Origin: Bodo saltans | Taxonomy: Eukaryota; Euglenozoa; Kinetoplastea; Eubodonida; Bodonidae | DNA length: 64,000 nucleotides | NCBI GenBank assembly: GCA_001460835.1 | Contig: CYKH01001106.1 | Coordinates: 1 to 64,000 of the forward strand | Direction of reading: 5' to 3' | Shown here: positions 30,301 to 40,133 of the stretch, one piece after another | Numbering within the stretch: the first letter of the stretch is position 1 | Layout: every line of letters begins with the position of its first letter | Translations under genes and position numbers: made by a program | Notes under the pieces: generated by a model | What the model was told of the DNA's origin: nothing | Database searches by the model: none | What the model saw: the letters and a program-made list of their open reading frames with translations, nothing else

Positions 30301-32270
30301 TCCTCGACAGCTCCACCTCGGACCCGCCAGCCCCAAGCAGCCCGATCCGAGGCGGAGTACGCCCCGCCTCCATGCACAACCTGGATGACCCGCTCGGGTT
30401 GATCTCGCCAAAACAAATTATTGTCGCATCTTCCTCCAATAGTGTCCAGTTTTCGCAGCCCGATGCATCCCCTGTATCGTGGCACATAGCCAACCAATCA
30501 CGGCTCTACTTTTTTTTGATGATGACGTTCAGCGTTTTCCAGCGTGCTGCCATTGTCTTTGCTGACTTGATTGTTTCGTACTGGGCCGCGAGGACATCAG
30601 TGTTTGGCATTGATCAGGATGATGAGGGGTACGCTTCATGGTACTCTACTACCGTTGGTTTGGCACTTGTGTGCCTCACCACGTTCAATGTGTTCTACTT
30701 CATCTTCGGCGCTAGCCACGCAGTGCGGCAGACACACTCCGCGATGTTCCATCGGTTACTTTATGCACCTACGTCGTTCTTTGACGCCAATTCCTTCGGC
30801 GCTATTGTTGGACGGTTCTCACGAGACTTGGACTGCGTTGATCGGTCGTTCTTAGAGCGGCTCAACACTGCGTTCTACAATACTGCTATTGTCCTGGGCT
30901 CGTGTGTGCTCATGTGCTACGCTGCACCGTACCTTGCGGCTGTCCTCGTTGCTGTTTCGTTCTTGTACTGGGCCGTGTTGCGTTACTACAACGCGACTGC
31001 TGCGAATCTTCGCTCATTTGAGGCCACGAGCCGAACGCCGATGGTGAGCTTGATGGGTGAGGCACTCAGTGGACTCGATGTCATTCGAAGCTACGGAATG
31101 AGCGAGCGCTTTCGAGCCGAGCACACGGCTGCGTACGAGGCCAGCGCTCGCGCACTGTACAACGTTGGCTCTCTGCAGTTGTGGTTCAATCAGCAGCTAG
31201 GTGTCCTGAACGCTGCCATCATTCTCTTCATGACGATCCTCGTTGCGGGGCTCATGACTTCCTACGATTTCACAAAGAGAGAGTCCCAGCGGACTGTTCT
31301 CTCACTTGCTGTCACTTACATCGTGTCTCTTTCACTTGGCTTCCTCATGAACATGCTGACAGAATTGCAAACCTTCTACGGATCTGTAGAGCGTGCGGCG
31401 GAGTATGCGACCTGTTTAGAGCAAGAGGTTGGGGCACCGTCATGGCCGGTTGATAAGATTGTGGCAGAAGCGACACCAACGCCCACGACCACGGAGCGTA
31501 CGGAGTGGCCTCAGCACGGTGCCATCACCTTTGATGACGTGTGCCTTCGCTACCGACCAGATCTTCCAAGAGCTCTCAATGGACTTTCCGTGAACATACA
31601 ACCCGGTGAGCACATTGGCGTGGTAGGTCGCACCGGATCCGGGAAGAGCACACTGATCCAGGCACTCTTCCGCCTTGTCGAGCTTGATGGTGGCCGTGTT
31701 CTCATTGATGGCGTCGATGCAGCGCAGGTCCCACTCGATCACCTTCGCTCGTCAATGACGATAGTCCCCCAAGACCCAATGATCTTCCGTGGCACTGTGC
31801 GGGCCAACATGGACCCTTTAGATCAATACACCACCGAGCAATGCGAACGCGCACTGAGCAGAGTTGGCCTCACCGAGGCGCTGACCCTTGGCAGCCAAAT
31901 TGAGGAAAGCGGCGAGAATCTCAGCACCGGGCAGCGGCAATTGTTATGCCTCGCAAGGGCGATGGTTCGTAACAGGCCTATTCTTGTCATGGACGAGGCA
32001 ACTGCAAATGTAGACGGCGCCACTGACGCAAGAATGCAAGAAATTGTCCGTACGGACTTCTCGAAGCTCACCACCATTACCATCGCACATCGCCTGGACA
32101 CCATCATCGACAGTGACAAGATTCTTGTGTTAGACAAAGGAGCATTAGCAGAGTTCGATACACCACGGGCTCTGCTGGCAAACCGAAACTCCGTTTTTTA
32201 CAACCTTGCAAGCGGGTTGGGTGAGGAACAACTCGCAAAATTGATCTTGCACACGATGTCAAGTTCGTAA
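27368..32270 (+). CDS. ABCC (MRP-type) ABC transporter, with an assembly gap and a frame-breaking duplication
   Basis: The start is ATG 27368 in copy 2 of the upstream duplication. Order: short N-terminus, TMD1, NBD1, Ser/Pro linker, TMD2, NBD2, with no TMD0. Around 28192-28327 a 63-bp segment is repeated across ten A, so the gene reads as two ORFs (27368-28339 and one open through about 28236-32270); one copy alone would leave a continuous frame. About 300 N (29054-29352) hide the NBD1 Walker A and Q-loop. NBD1 retains MSGGQRQR and Walker B VLLDDPLSALD, where Asp replaces the catalytic Glu, as usual in ABCC. NBD2 has GRTGSGKST, LSTGQ, VMDEATANVD and an IAHR switch. The family exports conjugated organic anions. 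The break is probably an assembly artefact. Confidence 0.85.
28192..28327 (+). repeat. 63-bp tandem duplication with a ten-A junction, inside the ABC gene
   Basis: Copy 1 (28192-28254) and copy 2 (28265-28327) both start GGTGATGGTGGTGG and end GCAGATGCCCAGCG; they differ at three bases and are separated by ten A (28255-28264). The 73-bp offset shifts the frame by one, which splits TMD1. Confidence 0.9.
29054..29352. other. Assembly gap (run of N)
   Basis: About 300 unresolved bases fall in NBD1 of the ABC transporter. The flanking coding frame agrees on both sides if the gap length is right, and about 100 residues is close to the expected missing part of an ABCC NBD1. Confidence 0.98.
29952..30032 (+). 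repeat. Three in-frame 27-bp repeats (GPHSPLRSQ) in the ABC transporter linker
   Basis: Three direct copies of GGCCCTCACTCCCC(T/C)... encode GPHSPLRSQ in the linker between NBD1 and TMD2. Copies 2 and 3 are identical and copy 1 differs by a few synonymous bases. Repeated SP sites in a regulatory linker could be phosphorylated. Confidence 0.85.
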
Positions 32271-32868
32271 GCTTTTTTGTGCACCATAGTATGTTAGTAG
32301 GACGATCTTAACTTTTTTGCTTCTGTTTTCCAAACTTTCCTTAGCATCACAAGGTGAGATTCTTTGTGTACACTGTTGTTTCTTACCTCCACATCCGGAT
32401 ATTGTTGTTCACGTTGCTTTTTTTTTTGTTGTTGTGTCGGTTCACATTTTATGTTTGACGAAAATTGGAAAAGCAAACTGCATGTAATTGTTTTGCCTGA
32501 GCACCGCCGTTACGACGCCCTCCCATCGTCGATCAAGCATCTGCCCTCACTCTTTCTTTCTCTCTCTCTCTTCAGTCTGCACCCCAAGATGCATCTCTCG
32601 TACCCTTCACCTCCTCCACACCACAAGTGACTCAATATGGAACATGTCACAATTCAAGTGAAGTGGTTTACAGTTCTTCGCCCTTTGTTTGCTTCCCCTC
32701 TTGATTCTTCAACGTTTGCAGTCGCACGTACTGTAAAGGATGATGATTTTATTTTTCGTGAAGGCAAGAAGAAAGAGGCTGCACCGTATGGAGCGTCATC
32801 AATGGAGGATTCACGTTTTTTCTCTCTTTGAACTCTACAAACAAGGAAATTCTTTCGTATTTTATGCA
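32271..32868. other. Intergenic region, 0.6 kb
   Basis: This contains a T run near 32420 and a very strong pyrimidine tract (32541-32573) followed by AG at 32574-32575, about 290 bases before the chosen ATG of the next gene, plus weaker acceptors closer in. If the strong site is used, the leader carries at least one short upstream ORF (ATG at 32589). No RNA gene is recognised. Confidence 0.5.
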
Positions 32869-34194
32869 ATGAGTCGCCAGCCCTCCGGCGCGGGCGCCGA
32901 CCGCAGGCAGTTCTTAATGGGCCCCATCGAAAAGTTTCTGCGCCACCGCAGAATTCCATTCAAGCTGATTGCCAACGTTGTTCTCATCGTGTTGTTGACG
33001 TGCTTGGTTCAGTTGTATGTTGCTCCGCTGCAAACAGCACTGGGAAAGGAGCGGCACAGATTAGTGGAGGCAATTCTGACCCTCCCTACGGAAGATGGAC
33101 TCCCTGATTCTTACCAATCCAAGTGGCACGGGGACTATGCCGACACACCACGAGTGGCAGTGGTCGACAGCAGTGGTGCGGCGCAATACATTCTGCACAT
33201 CCCCTCCTTACTGAGGGCCGAGTCAAGCGATGCCAACGTTGCCATCGAGGTCACCTTCAATGAGTTCTCAGCTGCAACTAGCGGTGGGATGCCGCTGGCG
33301 CTCAGTGGTCTGACTGTTCAATGGAGCTCTGGGCTCGTCAACCCAATCAACTCCAGTGCCAACAGTTTGTTAGACATTGGTCTTGCCATGCATCATTTCC
33401 TGATGGAAAGCACTAACGATGTCATCAAGGCGGCCCTTCGATCAGTCTCCGCGTTGACAACGATCGATTGTGGGGCTACGCTGCCAAGCTCGGCGCTTTG
33501 CGATGGGCCCAACGGTTACAAGATGATGTGTGCCCCTTGCGTTCCCCCAGCCTGGGTTGCTCTGCGAAATGAAGATAACGGCGTTGATGTGCGTAATGCA
33601 TGGGCAGCAATGCGCCTTGTGCAATACGTCAGCTCGATGGCTGTGTCCTGCTCATGGACAACCGTTGTGTCCACTTGGCAAGGAGTGCAAAAGAGCGGAG
33701 GGATGGGCAACGACGAATCACTCGACCGCACTTGGGACACTCGTGTGACCTTGACTAAGATGTATGGATTGTCAATGCGAATTGAACCAACCGTTTTTTG
33801 CACGACGACAAGAAAAGGATTCTTCTCAAGCGATAATGAACTTAGCCCCGACGATGGTTTTGCCGTTGTGGCGTTGATTGTTGGGCTCAATGTGATGTCG
33901 TTGGTTGACTGCGCCCTGCGAATTCGAGCATTGCTAGTTGTGCGGAAGGAAGGAGGTGACGTGGGCTTCGGAGTTGACGGTGCATCGAATGATTCTGGTG
34001 ATGACGTTTCACTTGCCCCACAAGGGCGGCAACATTCAGCGCAGCAGGATGAGAGCGACGAAGGAGAGGACGACAGGATCGATAGCAATGCTGCAATGAT
34101 CCGCCCCGCTGTCGTGAACTCATCTGAGTGGAGCAACTTTCTCCTTCGCAACAAAGGGAAGAAGTGGCACATGACAGCGATCGTCCGACTGTAG
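32869..34194 (+). CDS. TRPML/polycystin-like channel, N-terminal part (S1, lumenal domain, S2)
   Basis: This is a 441-residue ORF from the ATG at 32869; the in-frame extension upstream is leader-like. A basic N-terminus with FLRHRRIPFKL leads to S1 (about residues 27-47), then a roughly 280-residue non-membrane domain with Cys pairs placed like the extracytosolic domain of TRPML and PKD2 channels, then S2 (about 340-362). A long acidic insert follows and the ORF ends after FLLRNKGKKWHMTAI, which matches the S2-S3 linker of TRPMLs. S3, S4 and the pore are missing; the next ORF supplies the rest from late S4 on. I infer one channel gene that is split in this sequence. Confidence 0.55.
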   Translation: MSRQPSGAGADRRQFLMGPIEKFLRHRRIPFKLIANVVLIVLLTCLVQLYVAPLQTALGKERHRLVEAILTLPTEDGLPDSYQSKWHGDYADTPRVAVVDSSGAAQYILHIPSLLRAESSDANVAIEVTFNEFSAATSGGMPLALSGLTVQWSSGLVNPINSSANSLLDIGLAMHHFLMESTNDVIKAALRSVSALTTIDCGATLPSSALCDGPNGYKMMCAPCVPPAWVALRNEDNGVDVRNAWAAMRLVQYVSSMAVSCSWTTVVSTWQGVQKSGGMGNDESLDRTWDTRVTLTKMYGLSMRIEPTVFCTTTRKGFFSSDNELSPDDGFAVVALIVGLNVMSLVDCALRIRALLVVRKEGGDVGFGVDGASNDSGDDVSLAPQGRQHSAQQDESDEGEDDRIDSNAAMIRPAVVNSSEWSNFLLRNKGKKWHMTAIVRL

Positions 34195-34302
34195 GAACAC
34201 TGCTAAAAGACACGGCCTAGCATGCGTCTCGCCCCACCGCATTCGTACAGTAAACGTGCAACCTCACGCAACGTCAAGCACAAGCGTTGACGTCACAAAC
34301 GA
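34195..34302. other. Break between the two halves of the TRPML-like channel
   Basis: About 108 bases with stops in all three frames lie where the family would have S3 and the first half of S4 (roughly 80-100 residues). No strong pyrimidine tract marks an independent trans-splice site for the downstream ORF. Missing sequence, a cis-intron remnant or a genuine deletion would each explain it. Confidence 0.5.
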
Positions 34303-34878
34303 GTGACTCTTGGGCTTGTAGGATTTTTAAGGTTCACCCCCCGAGCCTACATTTTAATCCGTGCAACACAACGAGCATTTGGCCGGTTGCTGATGAACGA
34401 CAAACCCTATGATGGATGTTACATCGGTTTCGTGCTGCTGTTTCACATCGCGTTTGGAGCGCATAGCTCTGGTGAGTTTTCTACGTTTGGTGGCTCTTGC
34501 ATTGCTCTCTTTTTCATGATGTTCGGTGATAACCTGCTTCCAGCGTTTCGACTAATTGACGGGTCACATGAGTGGTGGATGCGGGCAGCTGCAGATGTCG
34601 CTGGTTGCTTGTACGTCACTGTCTTTATGGGCATCGTCCTCAACATGTCCGTAGCAATTGTTGTTGACACGTACAAGTTCGTGTCGCGGGAGTCGAACAT
34701 CATTCTGCTTGATGAACCAGAAGCGGATGAGCTGCTGCAAACGGAAGAGATGCGTCGTGAGCAGCAGCTCCAAAGAGATGCACTGATTCAGTCACTTAAG
34801 GAGGAGGTGGTGTCACAGCTTCAGATGATCAAACAACTTCAGCACAAGGACAAGCGACCTTCTGTGTCCCAGCTGTAG
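34303..34878 (+). pseudogene. TRPML/polycystin-like channel, C-terminal part (late S4, S5, pore, S6)
   Basis: This ORF has no ATG before residue 31 (it opens with GTG). It begins VGFLRFTPRAYILIRATQRAF, matching the end of S4 and the S4-S5 linker of TRPML channels, then S5 (GFVLLFHIAFGAH), a pore helix with MMFGDNLL where TRPML/PKD2 channels have a (N)GDDMF-like filter, S6 (about residues 105-125) and a coiled-coil tail. It therefore looks like the 3' part of the preceding channel gene rather than a gene of its own. I call it a broken piece, with the alternative that the window lacks the connecting sequence through misassembly. Confidence 0.55.
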
Positions 34879-34981
34879 TCGCGACGACTTTTTTCCCCTG
34901 CTCCAATTGCGAGTTGCTTACTGCTGAATGAAGTTTGGCACTTTGACGCATCTTGTACTCTAGTTCTTCCAACGCTGATCG

Positions 34982-35022
34982 TGTTTCTTCGTTTTCTTTT
35001 TGATGTTCACGCGACATTCCAG
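34982..35022 (+). promoter_or_regulatory. Candidate trans-splice acceptor for the molybdenum hydroxylase gene
   Basis: A TTTCTTCGTTTTCTTTTTG tract is followed by ACATTCCAG, with the AG at 35021-35022, nine bases before the ATG at 35032. This is one of the clearest acceptor signals in the window. Confidence 0.6.
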
Positions 35023-35031
35023 AACCGAGCC

Positions 35032-38000
35032 ATGTCCACGTTTTCTATCACCATTAACGGTGAAGTCTATCCCATCAATTTAACGAATGATTCCAGCGTG
35101 ACGCCGGATACGTCCCTCGCAACATTCATTCGCACCAAGACCAACTACCGCGCAACGAAAGTATCGTGCGCAGAGGGTGGCTGTGGCGCATGCACCGTTG
35201 CGTTGACGTACGTCCCACCTGGCGAGACGGTGCCGGTCACCCGCCCCATCAACTCGTGCTTAGCGAAACTCCTCAGCCTCAACGGCATGACCGTTGCCAC
35301 CAACGAGTACATCGGTAATAAGCTGATTGGATACCACCCCATCCAGACGAAGCTTGCCGAGCTGAACGGTACGCAGTGTGGCTACTGCTCCTCCGGTATG
35401 GTCATGCTGCTGTATGCTTACCTGCAGGAGAACCCCAACCCCACCCCTCTGGAGGTGGAGCAGATCCTTGATGGTAACCTGTGTCGCTGCACTGGGTACC
35501 GACCAATCCTCGATACATTCAAGAGCTTCGCTACGTCGACGTCGTTTGGCGAATGGCAAGAGAGCCTAAGCCAAAAAAAAAATGCTGTATGCTTACCTGC
35601 AGGAGAACCCCAACCCCACCCCTCTGGAGGTGGAGCAGATCCTTGATGGTAACCTGTGTCGCTGCACTGGGTACCGACCAATCCTCGATACATTCAAGAG
35701 CTTCGCTACGTCGACGTCGTTTGGCGAATGGCAAGAGAGCCTAAGCCAATGCCGCAAGGAGAACTGCTGCCAGAAGAAGGACAAGAAGATGAAGGATCTT
35801 GAGGACTGCCACGACGGTAACGTCGCCCCACCATCCCGCATCATGAAGGTGACCAACACAGCAAAGAAACGAACCGTTTCCACTGCCGCACCTCCGTCGT
35901 ACAACGATGCCGTCCTTCCGAAAGCAACCACTCAAACCATCTGGCAAGACTGTGCCACCCTTGCAGACGTTGCCTACTGGCTGCAGCACTACTCGAACCT
36001 ACAAGTGATGCTGACTGTTGGCGCCACGTCCTTGGCTGTGTACCCAACTGAGTACGACGTGTATCTTAACATCGGTGCGGCCCCGGAGCTCAATGTCCTC
36101 ACCCAGTCAGACTCAGGCGTCACGATCGGCGCTGCGAACTCCATCAAGTCTGCCATCGACTTCATTCAAACAGTGACCACCGCCAACGCGTATCAAACAA
36201 AGAACTTTACGCCCCTGCTTGCTCATTTGCACCGCGTTGCGGGGTACAGCATTCGTTGCCGTGCCAGCATCGGTGGCAACTTGATGGTCTGCAAGCAGCA
36301 CCAAAGTCCCAATGATTTCTTCCCCAGTGATGTCGCCATTTGCATGCTCGGCATTGGAGCGACTCTGAACGTCCTCGATGCGACCACAAACACCCAGACA
36401 AGCGTTTCTGTCGAGGCATTCCTTGCCATGGACTTCACTCAAAAGATCCTCGTCTCCATTTCCATTCCGTTCGCCACGAGCCAATTCCAAACATTCACCA
36501 CGTACAAAATTGCTAAGCGTCAAGTGATGGCACACGCGTTGGTAAATTGTGCGTTCCAGTCGACGTTAAGCCCGTTGTCTGGCACTTTGAGTGCCGTCAC
36601 TGTTGCTATCGGTGGCGTGTTCGCGTCACCGACACGCGTCACGGCGATCGAGACAGCACTCAGCGGCCTGACCGTGTCGAACTTGACCAGCGTCGTTGCA
36701 GTGTGCGGTCAGCTGCAAACCATCTTAACTGCTGGTGTTGCACCTCAAGGAGGCCGACAAGCCTACCGCGTTCAAGTCGCCGTGAACTATCTCTACAAGT
36801 ACCTCTTGTCGCTGCAGACGTCGGTGCCCCCTGCACTCGAGAGCGCCACGCGGAATTGGATGGTGCGACCTGTCACAACGTCGTCCCAAACGTTCGGCAC
36901 CGATCCTGCTGAGTACCCTGTCTCCATGCCCCTGAACAAAATCGACGGCCTTGCCCAAACTGCAGGTGAGGCGCAGTACACTGCAGATATTCCGCCCCCG
37001 TTTGGTCTGCTGCACGCAGCCATCGTGCAAACCACTGAGGCCAAAGCCACCATCTCATTTGTAGACTCTACCGTCTGCAACAACATCGAAGGCTTCGTCA
37101 AGTACTTGGACGCTACTTCTATCCCAGCAGCACAGAACTCCTTCAGCGTTGCGCCAATCTTTGCAGGGAACACGGCATCCTACGCTGGCCAATGCATCGG
37201 CTGTGTGGTGGCCACCACGAGAGATATCGCCCTCAAGTGTGCCCAGTTGATTCAGAACACTGTACAGTACACAAATGTTCAGACGCCCATCTTGAGCGTA
37301 GACGAGTCGATTGCTGCCAACATGGCATTCCCCAATACCTTCTCTCCAGTGCAACGCGGTAACACAACAACTGGGTTTGCTCAGAGTGTGAAGGTCGTCA
37401 CGGGAACAGTCAACATCGGCAGTCAGTACCACATCCACATCGAAAACAACGCTGCCATCGTTGAGCCTGTGGAGGGGATGTACAAGATTACAGCTGCCAG
37501 CCAAAGCCCCGTGAACTGTCAGCAAATTGTCTCGCAAGCACTTAACATCCCCGCCTCCCTCGTGCAAGTGAATACGCGCCGATGTGGAGGTGGGTTTGGT
37601 GCGAAGCAGACCAACAGGAACTTCACTGCGTCTGTTGCTGCGATTGCTTGCCAAGCGCTGCAGCAACCAGTGTCCCTCGAGCTGACTCTCCAGGACCCTC
37701 TCCGCGGCCTTGGCGCTCGTCCTCTCTACCAATACACTTACAAATTGGGCGTCGACGCGAACAACAAGATTTTGTCATTCCAAGGAGACCTTGCGCTTGC
37801 CAGCGGCTTCGCGGCGACGGACTGCGCCGGCGAGGCGAGCACGTGCTTGACCAACTTGGACAACTGCTACAACATTCCCAATTATCAAGTGTCAGTGACA
37901 ATGTACCAGACAAATATCGCACCGGGTACATCTGTTCGCGGCCCTGGTTGGATTCAGGCCATCACCCTCATGGAGATGTGCATGAACGGAGCCGCGTCTC

Positions 38001-39127
38001 AGCTGGGCATCGACTCGACTCAATTCCGTGAGCTGAACTTCTACCAAGCAGGGAACACACTCCCTACCGGTATGCCCCTGCCAGAGTGTAATCTGCAGCG
38101 AGTGTGGAGCACAGCCAAGACGTCGTCAAACTTTACCGAGAGGCAAGCGGCAGTTGCAACATTCAACGCCGCCAACAAATTTGTAAAGCGCGGCATTGCT
38201 GCGACGCCAACGAGGTTTGGTGTGGACTGGACGTGGCCTTCCTACAACGCAACCGTAGCCATCTACTCTGACGGATCGATTGCGATCACGCACGGCGGTG
38301 TGGAGATCGGCCAGGGTATTAACACGAAGGTGATTCAAGCGTGTGCGTACAAATTTGGCCTGTCGGTGGACGATATGCCAATCATCCGCGTCCTCCCTGC
38401 AACCACCCGAGTTGCGCCAAACCCAACAAACGTCACTGGAGGCTCGGTCACATCGGAGTTGTGCACGCTTACTGTGATGCACTGCTGCGAAACCCTCAAC
38501 CGCAGGCTGGCCCCGTTCCGAAGCCAGTACCCAACCTGGAAGGAGGCTGTTGGTGCTGCGGCAGGTGCATACGTTGACATGCTAGCGTCTGCGGTGAGCG
38601 GCCAGCCCCAGACTCCGTCCTACACACGCTACAACACATGGGGTACTGCAATTTCGGAAGTTGAGGTTGACGGCCTCACCGGTCAATTCGAGGTCATCCG
38701 TACAGATTTAGTGTATGACTGCGGCATGAGCCTTAACCCCTACATTGACATCGGTCAAGTGGAGGGTGGCTTTACCTTCGGCCTCGGATGGTTCACATGC
38801 GAAAGTGTCTCGTGGGATCCTGCTACCGGAAATGCCAACGACGCAACGACTTGGGAGTACAAGCCCCCCACTGCGTACGAAATCCCAGAGACGTTCAACG
38901 TGACCTTGTTAGAGAACTCGTACAACACAAGCGGTGTCCTGTCATCGAAGGCGTGCGGCGAGCCACCGGTTGCGCTCTCATTCAGTGTTGTTCACGCACT
39001 TCAGGACGCTATCAATGCGGTCCGCACTGAGGTTGGCGACGCAGCTGTTCCCGTGGCAGCACTCCCCCTTGGCGTTGATGCAATTTGCAACCAATGCGGC
39101 ATTGCAACTTCAGACTTCGTCCTCTAG
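35032..39127 (+). CDS. Xanthine dehydrogenase / aldehyde oxidase family molybdenum hydroxylase
   Basis: Order: two [2Fe-2S] domains, FAD domain, Mo-cofactor domain. The first cluster site is CAEGGCGAC with a later Cys; the second is CGYCSSGM with CRCTGYRP. The FAD domain has RASIGGNLM. The Mo domain shows GGGFGAKQ (37585-37608), VRGPGW near 37936, HGGVEIGQG and a C-terminal SKACGEPPVAL with the catalytic Glu. Relative to bovine XDH, the Glu after GGGFGGK is Gln here while the VRG Arg is kept, so the substrate may not be a purine. An exact 167-bp duplication across eight extra A (35408-35749) splits the gene into ORFs 35032-35646 and about 35582-39127. Electrons would pass from Mo through Fe-S to FAD; expected location is cytosol or peroxisome-type organelle. 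Confidence 0.85.
35408..35749 (+). repeat. Exact 167-bp tandem duplication with an oligo-A junction
   Basis: Copy 1 (35408-35574) and copy 2 (35583-35749) are identical as far as I can read, from TGCTGTATGCTTACC to GAGCCTAAGCCAA. Eight extra A (35575-35582) lie between them, so the offset is 175 bp and the frame shifts by one. The repeated part encodes the second [2Fe-2S] site. Identity plus the A run favours an assembly artefact. Confidence 0.92.
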
Positions 39128-39344
39128 AAGGACACTCTTATACACCTGGAAAAACATAGTAAACTTCGACAACTTCGGCAAGAGCGACAATAACGACGGT
39201 GTGCAACGCGTGTGTCCTTCCACATCGATTCTAACGCTGAAAGTGATGCAGTGCTTCTGATAAACCTGAGAGCCTTTGCAGATTTCTTCCCTCACCTCAA
39301 TCACTGTGCTCTTTCATGTTTCTGTGATTTGGAAAAATGACAGA

Positions 39345-40028
39345 ATGACATTGATGGCGAACGAACTGCTGCAGCCGAAGTTCTGCTCATTCTGCGGCGT
39401 GCCACTTTGCAGCCGCCAGGACGACCAGTTTCAACTTGTATTTTTTCATTGCCACCACTGCGGAGGTCCTACGACATGCCCTCCGAGGCCTTCTAAGCAA
39501 ACAGGCAATCAGACACCGCTTGAATGGGCAGCGTTTTCCTCGGAAGCTGCTCGCGACACTGTGCTGACGGACTTCCTCACCGCCTTCTCAGACAAAGCTA
39601 CAGCTTCAATGAAGTCCATCGATGCGAAGGACGATGCTGCCAGCGGGTTTTTGATGACAAGCCCACATGCTGCAAGGCACCAGTTATCGTCCGTGATGGC
39701 CACCCACGAGGCGGCGATCTTGCACTTGAAGCGCATTCACGAAGCTGAAGTGAGAAAGCTGAGAAGCCAGCTTGAGGTTGCAGCGGCGCTCAACACACAA
39801 CTTCAAGCAGACGTGTCTCGCTTAGAGGGCCAACAAAACACAAATTGGCGTTCTGCTCAAGACATGTCTGAAACTGTGGAGGACGTGAGAGCAGCCGCAG
39901 TGCTGGAGACGGAGAGAAAGTGGCGCTTGCTGTCCGACAGAGAATCTGCTTTGCGTGCAGAGCGAGATGGAGAAGTTGCTGCGGCTTGGCGATTGCTTGT
40001 CAACGCTGCACAGCCACGACCTGTATAA
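39345..40028 (+). CDS. Zinc-ribbon-like coiled-coil protein
   Basis: This is a 227-residue protein from the ATG at 39345 (39354 is an alternative). Near the N-terminus CSFCGVPLC and, 14 residues later, HCHHCGG form two CxxC-type knuckles (Cys14/Cys17 and Cys36/Cys39), the layout of a short zinc ribbon. After a Ser/Thr/Ala linker the second half is a charged coiled coil (about residues 110-215). No known family is recognised. Small ribbon-plus-coil proteins often act as adaptors, but that is inference. It precedes the Iml1-like gene. Confidence 0.6.
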   Translation: MTLMANELLQPKFCSFCGVPLCSRQDDQFQLVFFHCHHCGGPTTCPPRPSKQTGNQTPLEWAAFSSEAARDTVLTDFLTAFSDKATASMKSIDAKDDAASGFLMTSPHAARHQLSSVMATHEAAILHLKRIHEAEVRKLRSQLEVAAALNTQLQADVSRLEGQQNTNWRSAQDMSETVEDVRAAAVLETERKWRLLSDRESALRAERDGEVAAAWRLLVNAAQPRPV

Positions 40029-40133
40029 TCTAGTGAACTGCGTGCTGACGGTTGTGCTGCGACACCATTTTCGATTTGCGAACGAAATACGATGCGTTTT
40101 TTTCTTTTAAAATGAAGCATTCAATAAATATTC

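Noticed and set aside
33516-34172. 218-residue minus-strand ORF
   Set aside because: It is antisense to the conserved TRPML-like ORF, whose lumenal domain and S2 segment explain the region.
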